Shown here: positions 12,078-22,212 of the stretch, piece by piece | Numbering within the stretch: the first letter of the stretch is position 1 | Layout of the letters: every line of letters starts with the position of its first letter | Assembly (NCBI GenBank): GCA_002633005.1 | Contig: NMRA01000467.1 | Span: forward strand, 212,063 to 255,080 | Length of the DNA: 43,018 nucleotides | Direction of reading: 5' to 3' | Source: Phoronis australis | Taxonomy: Eukaryota > Phoronida > Phoronidae | Program-made: the position numbers and the translations under genes | The notes under the pieces: model-generated | Database searches by the model: none | Told to the model about the DNA's origin: nothing | Seen by the model: the letters and a program-made list of their open reading frames with translations, nothing else

Positions 12078-15000
12078 ATGGAGTCTGAAAGTCCAAGACA
12101 GTTTCATTTTCATGAATTTAGAGGGCCTGTGGAAAGATTTTGCAATTCTGGCCAGAGAGGAGGTAAAAGACCCGGGGCTGGCCGTCCGAGGCTTTACAGA
12201 GATGGGGAGAAACCGAGATATAAATACAGATATCGGTATATTAATGTTGCTGAAGAAGTGTTTACGAAATTTCAAAGATTGAAATTTGAAGCCGGTTGTA
12301 AAGCAGAGAAGAATTTTATGATTCTATTGTTGGATCTTTATGAAAAAAACAATCGGAGTTTTGAATCTAGGTAAGTTTGTCCGAGTACGCAAGTGATTCA
12401 TTTGTTGATATTGACACTAGCTGTAAACTAAGAAATTGTTCTATTTCCTTTAAACTCAAATGTAGACGTTTTAAAAATTGTTTCAGTGAAGTACGGGTAG
12501 GTTATTTTAACGGATTCAAGGTAGATCTAAATTAACCATTGCTTCTTCAAGCTCAGAATCAGACTTTCAATTTTGGCGTCGAACTAAAATGCACAGAGGA
12601 TGACCGAATTTTTTTTAACAAATTTAAAAGAAAGCGAACTATTTTTCGTTGGTAGGTTTCAGTTGTGATATCGTGTCTCGTGCAAGCAATTGACCTATAT
12701 CTCCGTTGATTTCGCGGATTGTATTTTAAAATCAGCAAATGCGGATACGCTTGGCCTCATGTACATTATGTTAATCAGCAATCACAGATATCATGCGAGC
12801 ACCCAGCCTGAAAAATGGGGGCTCTGATTTTTGAGAATGTGGACCTTTTACTAAGATTCACGGGGTACGTTCAGAGCTATGAATTGTGCGTTCGCCGAAT
12901 TTTGGCCAGTTCCTGTCTTTTTTGGGGACTTTTGTCTCGTTGTGTACTTTTTGCTCCCGCGGATTCAACATTTTGTTTAGGGAGTACGGCAAGCGACAAA
13001 CATAAAACTAAGGGGGGGGGGATGATTGAGATTGCTAGTAATGTAAAAGTGGCCGAGCAACCGGGGTTCCGAAACCTCTGGGACCCCCTCTTTTTCCGCG
13101 CCATTTAACAGAGACGTGAGCATCACATTTCGAGGGAACCCTTGTCTAACCTCATACTACTAATTTCTCTTTAAGTTGCCGTAAACGAGGACTATTAAGA
13201 ATACCTGTGTATATTCTCTCACAGCCTACAACTTGTGTCTATTCTGCGTTGAAATTCAACATTTTGACATATCAAATACAACCACCCTTCAAAAGTTACA
13301 TCCGTTGAATTTCCAATGACAACTCGTGATATCTGATGAATGATCTTTCTCATGTACGCCTATTGCTATGTTTGGATATATCAGATTACACCGTGTTTAT
13401 TCCAAACACATGTGGAATAATATATTAACATGTTGAGTCTGGCCTAAACTCTTCAGATGGACGCACGACTGAGTGAGCACCTAGCTTATTAAATCTACTG
13501 ACTTCAATGTAACACACAGTCAGCTGTTTTGCTCCGTCTCTGGTATTTTTCAACACAATACCAAAAGGCGAACATCTGGGGTGTCGGTTTTCACTAAGAT
13601 TTCCAACTTCTCCATATAGGGGCATAGCGACACGAGTATGCCAGCTTGTAGATTCCAAGAATAGTCTGTCAGGCACATTACACATGACGATGGTGATATA
13701 TTCGCACCATATGGAAACGTTGTTTCTCTGCATCGCTGCCGTTTTTGGTTGTTTGCCATGAGTATTTTTATTGAGTCCATTAGGATGTTTGCCAAATGCA
13801 CTGAAAGTGTATTATCTGTGATTTAAGGAAAGGAGCTGGTTCTAATAAATGGTTTATTTCTTTGTCCATTTCAAGCAAAGAAGTCGGTTTGTTCTTATAG
13901 TCAAAGCTTACCCCTTTGTAGTTAAAAATGTGACGGGGGTGTCAAGTGCATTCATTTTGTGTTTTCAGGGAAACTGATATTCGTAACCTAAACGTGGCAA
14001 CTGAAATAAATAGAACTTGTTTGGTTTTAGTGGAGTTGTAGAACTTGTGGAGGTAATGTAACTCAAAATCAGTGGCGTGTTGGGAAAACGAAACCAGTAT
14101 TTTTGCAACATAAATTAGTGGGCTCCCAAAGATAATGAAAAATACATGAATAAAATAGAGCAACCTACCCATCTCAGAGGTGTGAATTTAGGACGAGTTG
14201 AAAAGAACAAAACTTTAAAGACGGAGTAATCTGCAAGTTCGAGCTCAAATTATTTTTTGTTTACAAAATGGAAGTCAGTTGTACCAGTTGTACGGAATAG
14301 GTATATTAGCTATATTATTTTGCCGTATGGGCAAATATACGTTTTAGAAAAACATCGAGTGGTGAATTTTTTGTTTGCTTGTTTTCAGTGTGGATATCGG
14401 CTCAACTGCTAACTTAGAGCGATGGACGAGTTTGTGTGCTCAATTCAATCTATCATCTGAACAGTTCGCTTCATATATGATTGACGTGATCGAACATCAC
14501 TTGATGTGAGTACTATAGTTGTGCATACGTTGTGATATTTTAACCCCAACAGGAAACACCTATTTCCCATTTTCATGACTTTTTTACTTCAGAACTTACA
14601 TAAGTTGATTATTGAAACTCCCTAATAGGTACCACTGCCTTGTTAGCAATTTTCGAACTCTTGTAAAACCAAGCAGTCGATAAATACAATCGAACAAAAT
14701 GCATGTAACTCAGAATTCTAGACATGATAACTGGCCGCAAGTCGAATTCTCCGTCACTACTGCAGTGCAAGCAGGGTTCCGTTACTTTAACCCAACAAAC
14801 TTACAAAAAACGCAATGTTACGCAAGATTTCTAGGGTTTACCGACATGCATTACAACTGAGCCACGTGACCACAAGTTTTTCTCACGGAAACCAGGCAAG
14901 CAACTCGCCAGAACGCAAAAGCACGCTAGTGCCTTGCGAGATATCGCCATACATTAGGGTTTCTTGCGTCTGGTGAGCGCTGCCCGGTATTCAGCTCCCG

Positions 15001-17997
15001 AGTTGCTAGAATGAGATTTTTTGGTGACGGGGAAACAAAATGTTTGCTCAGTTAGTTTTGGCATGCACCAGTGAGCTAAATTTGACCATTGACGAAGATG
15101 AAAATTTAAAGTTGCTTTACCCAAGTTTGCCGTATAAAACGATTAAAATTCCAATTAATCCAGAAATGTTTGTGTGTTACACATAGAAACGAATCATGGG
15201 TTTTATACCGGTGCAAAAATCCCCAAGGTAATCATTCAAACAGTGTCCCCAGCCGGAAATCATGCCAGTCTACTGCCAGTGACTTCAATGTCTTTTTCGA
15301 AAAAAAAACTAAAGACTGTGAAAACGCGTAAAAACCAGTGCAGTTTCAATTCCAAACAATCTAAGACAAAAAATCAGGCATTTGTCAACTTTAATTCAAA
15401 GCCTCAGTTATAGGGCAATGTTGTTCTGTGTAAAGTCCATCAATATTGACTGATCTTGAACACCCAGTTTTCTGCTAGTACATGTATATGGAGCCTGGAA
15501 TTCTGTACTGTACTTGACGTCTCCAGGAACAGTCTGTCCGTTTCAGAGAACCAGATAAAGAATTTTCATGAAAGCATCGCTAATGGATCTTGCACTAAAA
15601 TTGAGGCATTGTATTAAATATTTTCGAATGTATGAGTACATGAGTAACTGACGAGTGAATTTGAAACAACGATGATGTTTTTAGAAGTGGTACAGCTATA
15701 CGGGTATTCTGAAAACGCGTCTATATCTCATTAACAACGATTTGTGTGTAGCCGAATGAGTTGAAATTCATAAACTCTCGGTTGATTGATGTGGACAACA
15801 GGGCAATCTTGTTTCAGTAACGTACAGTACTTGGGTTCTTTTAAAGTGGCATCTTAAAAGAATTACTGTAGTTATTCAGTGTTTTTGTTTGTCAAAAAAG
15901 GAATGTGATTAGCGTTAAAGATCTTAATTTGATGTTTTACAATCTTTTCATTCCCGTAGTTTACAGTCTGCGAATATTCATAGGATGCAATAAGTACGAT
16001 TTGTATACCTATCACTGGAATTCTTTTATATTAATTTCAGCCATGGTCGTTGTCCTGGTAACATCATTTTTCCCACTGTAAGCACTCAACAGCAAATGGA
16101 AAATCAGAACAGCTCCAGTATTAACAATGATAGAGTAGTTGTCAAATCCGAGCCCTCCGACCCAAGCATCAACGATACTGGTGAGGAGCAGATAATCTCT
16201 TCTGATCCACAATTATCCTTTGGCAATCTTGGCGACACAATGATTCAGAACTCTAATGATCTGAGTAACCAGCATGCAACGCCTAGTGTCCTTTCAGCGC
16301 AGCCAGTTGAAAATCCCAGAAATTTGGCGGCAACGCCACCTCGCAGACATTCAAATGAAGATTCACGTCCAGCATCAAACGACAATGCACCAAGATACGT
16401 TATAGGTGACGCGGCGACTGATATTTCTTCGGAAATTGAAACCAGCAATAAAACACCTCAGCCATACGTGACTTTTAAATGGTGGAACGTTTTTCCGTCC
16501 GAGAGAGCAAAACGGAAATCTCGCTGCAATCAGATCTCCAATCTCCTGGCGTCCGGAAAGCCATACGGTACCAAATTAAACATAATAAAGGAAACGAATG
16601 GGTATATCCCAAAAAGTATAAGCCAGATTCTACCAAAGTCATCCGCGGCCGTCTTTTCACCATCAACGAGTGCTGCCAAACGGAACAACACCGTAAAAAC
16701 TGCTGACACGACAGTAACGTGCACGGTGAACCCACCAGACTACGCCTCCAGCGTGGTGCTGGCGAGCCCCGTGGTGTCTGCTCTTCAGAATGCTCCGATG
16801 GCGGGTGCAGGCATGGCGGGTTGCCTTCCCATGGTCTGGTCGGTGCTGCCACCTGTTGCCAGCGCAGATCCTGTTAACTCGGTATCCAGCTGTGTTGCTT
16901 CTAGTCCGATTGTTGAAAATGAGCTTCCTCTGAACTTGTCCCTCAAAGCTGACGCATCGGGTAATCGATCTAAGTCAGAAGGCTTGCCGAAAGCGACCAA
17001 TGGTCAACATAACGACACTGGGGTTATAAGTACTGCGCAGAAAATGGCAGACGGGGATAAGGAACTGTCGCCACACTCGAAGCCCAAAATCAAAGCTCTT
17101 TCCGATCCAAAAGTGCAGCGTAAAGTTCAAAATCTAATATCAACTATCAAGAAAATTGGCGGCCAAAACATCTGCTCTCAGAACAAAAGTACAGATCTGA
17201 CCAAAATTATAAGCGGCTCTGGCAATGACGCAAACACCAGTGAAGTCGAATCTCCACAACTGGACAACGCCGTTGGCACGAAATCGAGTCGCAAAATGGC
17301 GATACCAACCAAAAAGACGAGTGAATCTCCTGAAATAAAAAAGGAGGTAAAAGAACATCTGATAGAGGCAATTAATCATGAAATTTCAAAGGCAGGCAAC
17401 ACGTCCTCGGTTGTGGAGAATTCACAGAAAAGGAAGAGCGCAGTGACGTCAGGGCTTGGAGCAGATCCCGTGGTGAACCATGACCCAGATGGCAGGTATT
17501 ACATTATGAGCTTGTGCAAAAAGAAAAAGAACAATGACCCTGAATTTGGCCGATGGTCTTTTGCAAAAACGAGATCTTGGCAGAGGAACGGTAAACGTCA
17601 ATGGAAAATTAATCGCATTGAGAACTACATTTGTAAATCATGCGGCAAGACGTTCATGAGTGAGAAATGGTTTATAAAACATGTGGAAGCCGAACATTGC
17701 GGTAAGTCCAAGGACTCTAAGTACTTATCAGAGGGACACGATGAGAAACTGGCGGACTATCACAGCACCCAGGTCGGATATATGTGCAATGTTTGCTCGA
17801 AGAGTTTTGTCCGTGAAACGGAGTTGTTCTTGCACAAAAGCTCGGGACCCTGTCACAAAAAGGATGATTACATGACTGAGGGTTTCCATAGATGTAAAGT
17901 ATCAGACTGTTGTAGGATATTTTCGAGTGAATACAACTTATTTCAGCATACCAAACGCTGCCACGACACAAGGGATATAATCTCAAATGCCAGCTGA
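12078..17997 (+). CDS. C2H2 zinc-finger protein with N-terminal paired helical motifs (788 aa, 3 exons)
   Basis: Exons 12078-12370, 14389-14505 and 16041-17997 join in phase (AG|T, AT|C) to 788 codons plus TGA. An in-frame TGA lies two codons upstream of the ATG, which fixes the start. Residues 28-37 are GGKRPGAGRP, an AT-hook-like basic patch. Two related helical motifs follow, one per exon: residues 62-91 (FTKFQRLKFEAGCK...) and 107-135 (LERWTSLCAQFNLSSEQ...). The middle (about 150-660) is disordered and Ser/Pro/Lys-rich, with a VKSE sumoylation-type site and PLNLS at 433-437, close to the PxDLS CtBP-binding motif. Zinc fingers: C668/C671/H684/H689; C719/C722/H735/C741 (C2HC); C755/C760/H773/H778 (C-x4-C). 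It is probably a nuclear DNA-binding regulator. No orthologue name can be given. Confidence 0.85.
12371..14388 (+). other. Intron 1 of the zinc-finger gene
   Basis: It has a GTAAGT donor and a TTGTTTTCAG acceptor. It contains a G-run (about 13013-13021), a dispersed repeat copy at 12815-12860, and a 102-codon minus-strand ORF (13733-13425) that I do not accept as a gene. Nothing else is recognised. Confidence 0.8.
12815..12860. repeat. Dispersed repeat fragment shared with 42625-42662
   Basis: GGGGGCTCTGATTTTTGAGA here and GGGGGCTCGAATTTTTGACG near 42625 align, and both run on into TGTGGACCTTTTAC / TGTTGACCTTTCAC. Two copies 30 kb apart suggest a small interspersed element. Confidence 0.4.
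14506..16040 (+). other. Intron 2 of the zinc-finger gene
   Basis: It has a GTGAGT donor and a TATTAATTTCAG acceptor. Apart from the frameshifted ORF pair at 15040-15413, I see only AT-rich non-coding sequence. Confidence 0.8.
15040..15413 (+). pseudogene. Two abutting ORFs offset by one frame, unknown
   Basis: ATG at 15040 opens 48 codons (MFAQLVLACTSELNL... PEMFVCYT) to TAG at 15184. From about 15174 the neighbouring frame stays open for 79 codons (IETNHGFYTGAKIPK... NFNSKPQL) to 15413. The switch falls in a GTGTGT run. It could be a broken small gene, a sequencing indel, or chance. No family is recognised. Confidence 0.18.
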
Positions 17998-18428
17998 GTC
18001 GAAAATTGCAACTGTTGTAAATTGTTCGATTTTTTGTTCACTTCTGAGTGCAATCAGTTCAAATCGAAGACTGATGTTTTTACGTGTAGATAATCATCTT
18101 ACCATAACTGCTGATGGATAGTTTTTACTTCAGTAGTGCTACCAAACCTGACTGAGTTCTCCGCCGTTTCAATTTTTAGTTGCAGAAAGCCTACTGAGGA
18201 TAAACTTAATTCAATAATTTTTCTCTAAATTTATTTATTGCTATTTGAAGTTTGTTTCGTGGGTTCTATTATTTTATTATAAATTGCTTAACTATTTATT
18301 TTTGAGGTGGTCCCGGCCTAACTCTATCACCTGTATTTCTGTAAGATTTTGACGATTTTACAAAAATGTCATTTGCTTAAAGAAAACTGTTTTTGTGTTT
18401 GTGTGAGCGTGTCTTTTAAAACTTATTT

Positions 18429-18434
18429 AATAAA
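18429..18434 (+). terminator. Poly(A) signal AATAAA of the zinc-finger gene
   Basis: It is a canonical AATAAA 432 bp after the stop codon, in an AT-rich 3' untranslated stretch, and the first clear canonical signal downstream on the plus strand. Confidence 0.5.
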
Positions 18435-21400
18435 CGAAAATTCAAAATATAGTTTCTTATTTATGCCACACAAGAGTAAAATTTGCGAGAGTAAAAACCG
18501 ATATAAGGGGAAAAGGAATAGGTCTAGTTTTTGCGACAGAAATCGTAGGCACGTTTTTAGTAATTCTTGTTGAATAGCTCCCTATCCTACCACATAAACA
18601 AAATAATCGCAAGTTGCCGGGAAAAACTGTTTGATCAGCGTCTTGTCGCAACTTATGCGCTGTTTGCCGATTCTTTGTCGCGACCACATTTTCCAAAACG
18701 AAGACGTTGGCGCACGCCGCAGAAATGATGTGCCGTCGCCGTTTTTTCCGCTGTCGGCGGATCCCGGTACCCTTAATCAGCCTGTGTTTTGCAGGTTAAT
18801 GTTTCATGCTCCATGAAGAAATTTTGGGTTACTAGGGATGATACTGCCGCGCAGACAAGGTGGCAGCTTTACCAAGAGTTTCAATTCTTACCAAAGACAA
18901 ACAGACGCTTAATTTTCAAAATTGCAAACACGCGTCTGGAAAAGGATTTATCACGTGTTTGGTGCTAGGTGATATCTTTTAATTTTTGATCGACAAGTGC
19001 ACTAAGTCACAGAAATAGTCAATTCCTGGTCTGGACTATTCCGCAGTATTTGTGCTATCAATTACAAGAAAAAATGTAATCGGGTATCCGTCCAATTTTG
19101 TTGATCTCGTCACCTCAACACTTTTTGTCCCCTTTAGGTGAAGGTACGACAGTCTCCCTCTCGGTAGAGATAATGTAAACGAATTCGGTCGTATTTTTAT
19201 GCGTAAATGACTGGATCACACTTTTAATGATTAGGTTGTCAAAAGTTTATTTCAGTGTGAAATGAGATACACAAAATACTTGTTTACCCCGGAACCCTCA
19301 ACCGTCGAGTTCACCGTGAGGTTTTCTTGTGACGTGATTCCACAGCGGCTCTTATAAACAAATGTGCATGACCGGACTTACCAGACAGGAACGAATTAAG
19401 AACCATCGCCCTAACATACACAACGGGTCACATCAGTTGAATTTTATGTAACTAATATATAAAAACCCACATCTATTATAGCTAGCAGAATGCTCGCCCT
19501 TCCCCGGGTATTATGGAATCGGATGAATGTGTTTCGGTGGGGACCCCCCAGTTATTTTTCTTCTCTATGGGCTCGGCGCACACGAAAAATATCAGCGAAA
19601 TAACGTGGGTCTCGCTCTCTTGAAGTTCGCGACCCACATCTCAGTACAGCAGAATTCTAGATGTTTACCTCCAACACCTCGATAAAGTGATGAGTAGTGC
19701 CGCTGACAACACGTACAGCGCCTGATGACAAAAGCACATGTTCAAAATCTATAGTGCGGTTCATCGGCAGTAAACACAAGAGTAGGAATTCTGAGCACGC
19801 ACTTGAAAAACCCGTTAATGCGTTACCTCGCAACGAAAAACAAAACGCGCAATAGTGTTCCTTTTGTTATAAGTGCAAACGCTCTCTAGTCTTAATTCGG
19901 CTGGGATATAAACCATGTATACATGGTTGAATTATAAACCAGGTATACATGGTTGAATTATAAACCATGTATACATGGTTGAATTATAAACCATGTATAT
20001 AAGCCATATTACTAGAGTGCAACTGCACCGTATGCCTATGAATGGGTTTCAAATATGTACAGTAGGTGTTGTTTACTATTGGATGTCTCTTTAGCACAGC
20101 ACAAAGCATGTTATTTTGGGTCTACACCCTATTGTCAGTTTACCCAAATTCTTATTTTCCATCCTCTTAGAATTTAGTCCTTAACTATTTGTAAAAATAC
20201 ACATGTAAATTAGAAAACTAAAAATTTCACTTGAAAAGCCTTATATAAGAAGGAACACTATAACACGTCCTCACTTTCTCAGTTTCTTGCCTTCCGCATT
20301 TGCACCCATTCTAGTTCATGCGCCTATATCCAAAATGCACATTTTCAAAATGAACTGCTGGAGTGTTTCATATAGTGGTACATGCGCCTTTCACTTATAG
20401 GGACAGGCCAATTATTACTCCATGTTTTTACTACTCTCAAACTTTAGCCTTAAATTGACTATCATTTTATGACATTGATAACTCAAGTATCTCCAACACT
20501 TCAGAAATGTGCTAATCCATTTTACTTCTATCACATATTGGCCAATGCGACTAATTCCGGAAACAAGCGCAGTTTTATAGATTGACAGATGAGCCTTAAT
20601 ACACCCATATGCAATAGATTTAGATGTTAAACTTTCCACTCTGCAATAAGTGTGTTAATTCTTATTGTATGAAAAATATCATGATGATTGACAACTTGAA
20701 GAAAAGTCTTCAAATAGCTGAGGTTAGTTAAAACAGAAGAAGAGGAGAAAAGTATACAACAAACTTATTTGAAGTAAAATAATTATTTTTACAAGCAAAA
20801 ATAATGGTCAGGACACATTTTCCATCTCATTACATAAATTATATAATTATATAATAGTTTAATAATGTTCAAAATTTACATTCCAAACACACAGGACGGC
20901 AGCTGAATTCCCACATTCACCATTTGGTCATCAAAACAACAACAAAACAAAAGATCTGCAGGACTCAACACAGTGGCACTGCAAACAAAGCACAAACACC
21001 ATTTTGGCTAGGAACAAAAAAACTGAGACATGGATTAAACATAACAATCTTGCAGGTTAGGCCAAAAAAGCATCTATGGTTTGGTCTTTTTTGAAAATTG
21101 AATCCGCTGTGCGATATTTTTTAGTTGGTTAGCTTTTCAAATACAAAATGCACTCAAAACTAGCAAAAATTCAGTCATTCTTTACTGGTGACTTACAACA
21201 AATACTGGCATTTCAAAGTTTGCTTGCACTACGTGCTCTGTGCAGCTTTTCAAAAACATAAGACCTTGGCTGAACCTAGTGTGGATGGACATTTTTTTCA
21301 GCCCCTGAGTGCAGATCCCAAATTGAGTCAGGGTAGAGACCAAAACCAACTGCGTATTGTTTGAACTTATAAGTAACAACTTCTCTAAAATGAGGGATAG

Positions 21401-22130
21401 ACAAGAGGTAACAAAACTGCACGCTAATTATTTAAGAGAAATCATGGTCTATTTTTCCTTTGTCAAATTAGAAGTCATTAATGGGCTTGGAAAAAACTGT
21501 TGGTTCATCATGGCTTGAGACAAGAGTCTAATAGCTCGCTTGTCTAAGCTAATCATATTACTCATTGAGCATGGTCTCAAGCAATAGCTAACTAGTAGAT
21601 CCTTGGAGACCCAGAAATCACCTCTCACCTGAGTAAGGAACAAGATGAAACCGATTTTGAAGCAGAAAGTTGTCTCAACCAAAAGTTGGCTTCTTAGAGG
21701 TGTTTATAGCTGCTTCAAGTTCACCATCTAATGTCTATGTTCAGTTAAAAGTATATACATAGTACACAGCTTAGCTGACTGGCACAGATAACAGCTGCAG
21801 CAGTTTACTGCAAATCTTCACACCTTCAGAAACGCTTTCGCCTAGTTTCCCCACTTCAAAATAAAACATTAGTCAAAAGATAATACTTTAATTAAAACCC
21901 TGTGTGTCTAAGCATCCATTGCTATAAGAAATGTCACATATTAAGTGAAACTTAGCGTCATTACATTTTGATGACAATTATGTTGCTCCAACACCAGAAT
22001 TAAAAACATTTAACTACAATAAAAAAATTCCAAACAAAAATCTGTTCATTTTGAAATAAACGTCATTATCATGTTGAAAGAGAATCATTTGGGAGTCAGT
22101 CTCGACAAAAGTCCTGTGAGTTAAATTTTG
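18435..22130. other. Intergenic region between convergent genes
   Basis: It lies between the 3' ends of the zinc-finger gene (+) and KIF25 (-). ORFs here are short and unconvincing. It contains the palindromic 26-bp repeat at 19908-20002 and AT-rich stretches near 20780-20870. No gene, RNA gene or complete mobile element is supported. Confidence 0.7.
19908..20002. repeat. 26-bp tandem repeat with an 18-bp perfect palindrome in each unit
   Basis: Three full units (19908-19933, 19934-19959, 19960-19985) and a partial fourth. Each centres on AACCATGTATACATGGTT, which is its own reverse complement; the second unit has one change. Confidence 0.95.
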
Positions 22131-22136
22131 TTTATT
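22131..22136 (-). terminator. Poly(A) signal AATAAA of KIF25
   Basis: TTTATT on the plus strand reads AATAAA on the minus strand, 77 bp after the KIF25 stop codon. Confidence 0.6.
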
Positions 22137-22212
22137 AAGTTCTCACCCGAAATGAACGAGAAAGACGATGTTTCTCACAACAATACAACATCACTAACAT
22201 TATAAAATTTCT

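Noticed and set aside
11854-12282. 142-codon plus-strand ORF overlapping the zinc-finger start exon
   Set aside because: It is in a different frame from the phase-verified exon, which has a clear start and donor.
13425-13733. 102-codon minus-strand ORF in intron 1 of the zinc-finger gene
   Set aside because: No splice partners, no poly(A) signal and another overlapping open frame; ORFs of this length occur by chance in a window this size.
16475-16852. 125-codon ORF antisense to the zinc-finger gene
   Set aside because: It is a shadow of the real coding exon on the other strand.
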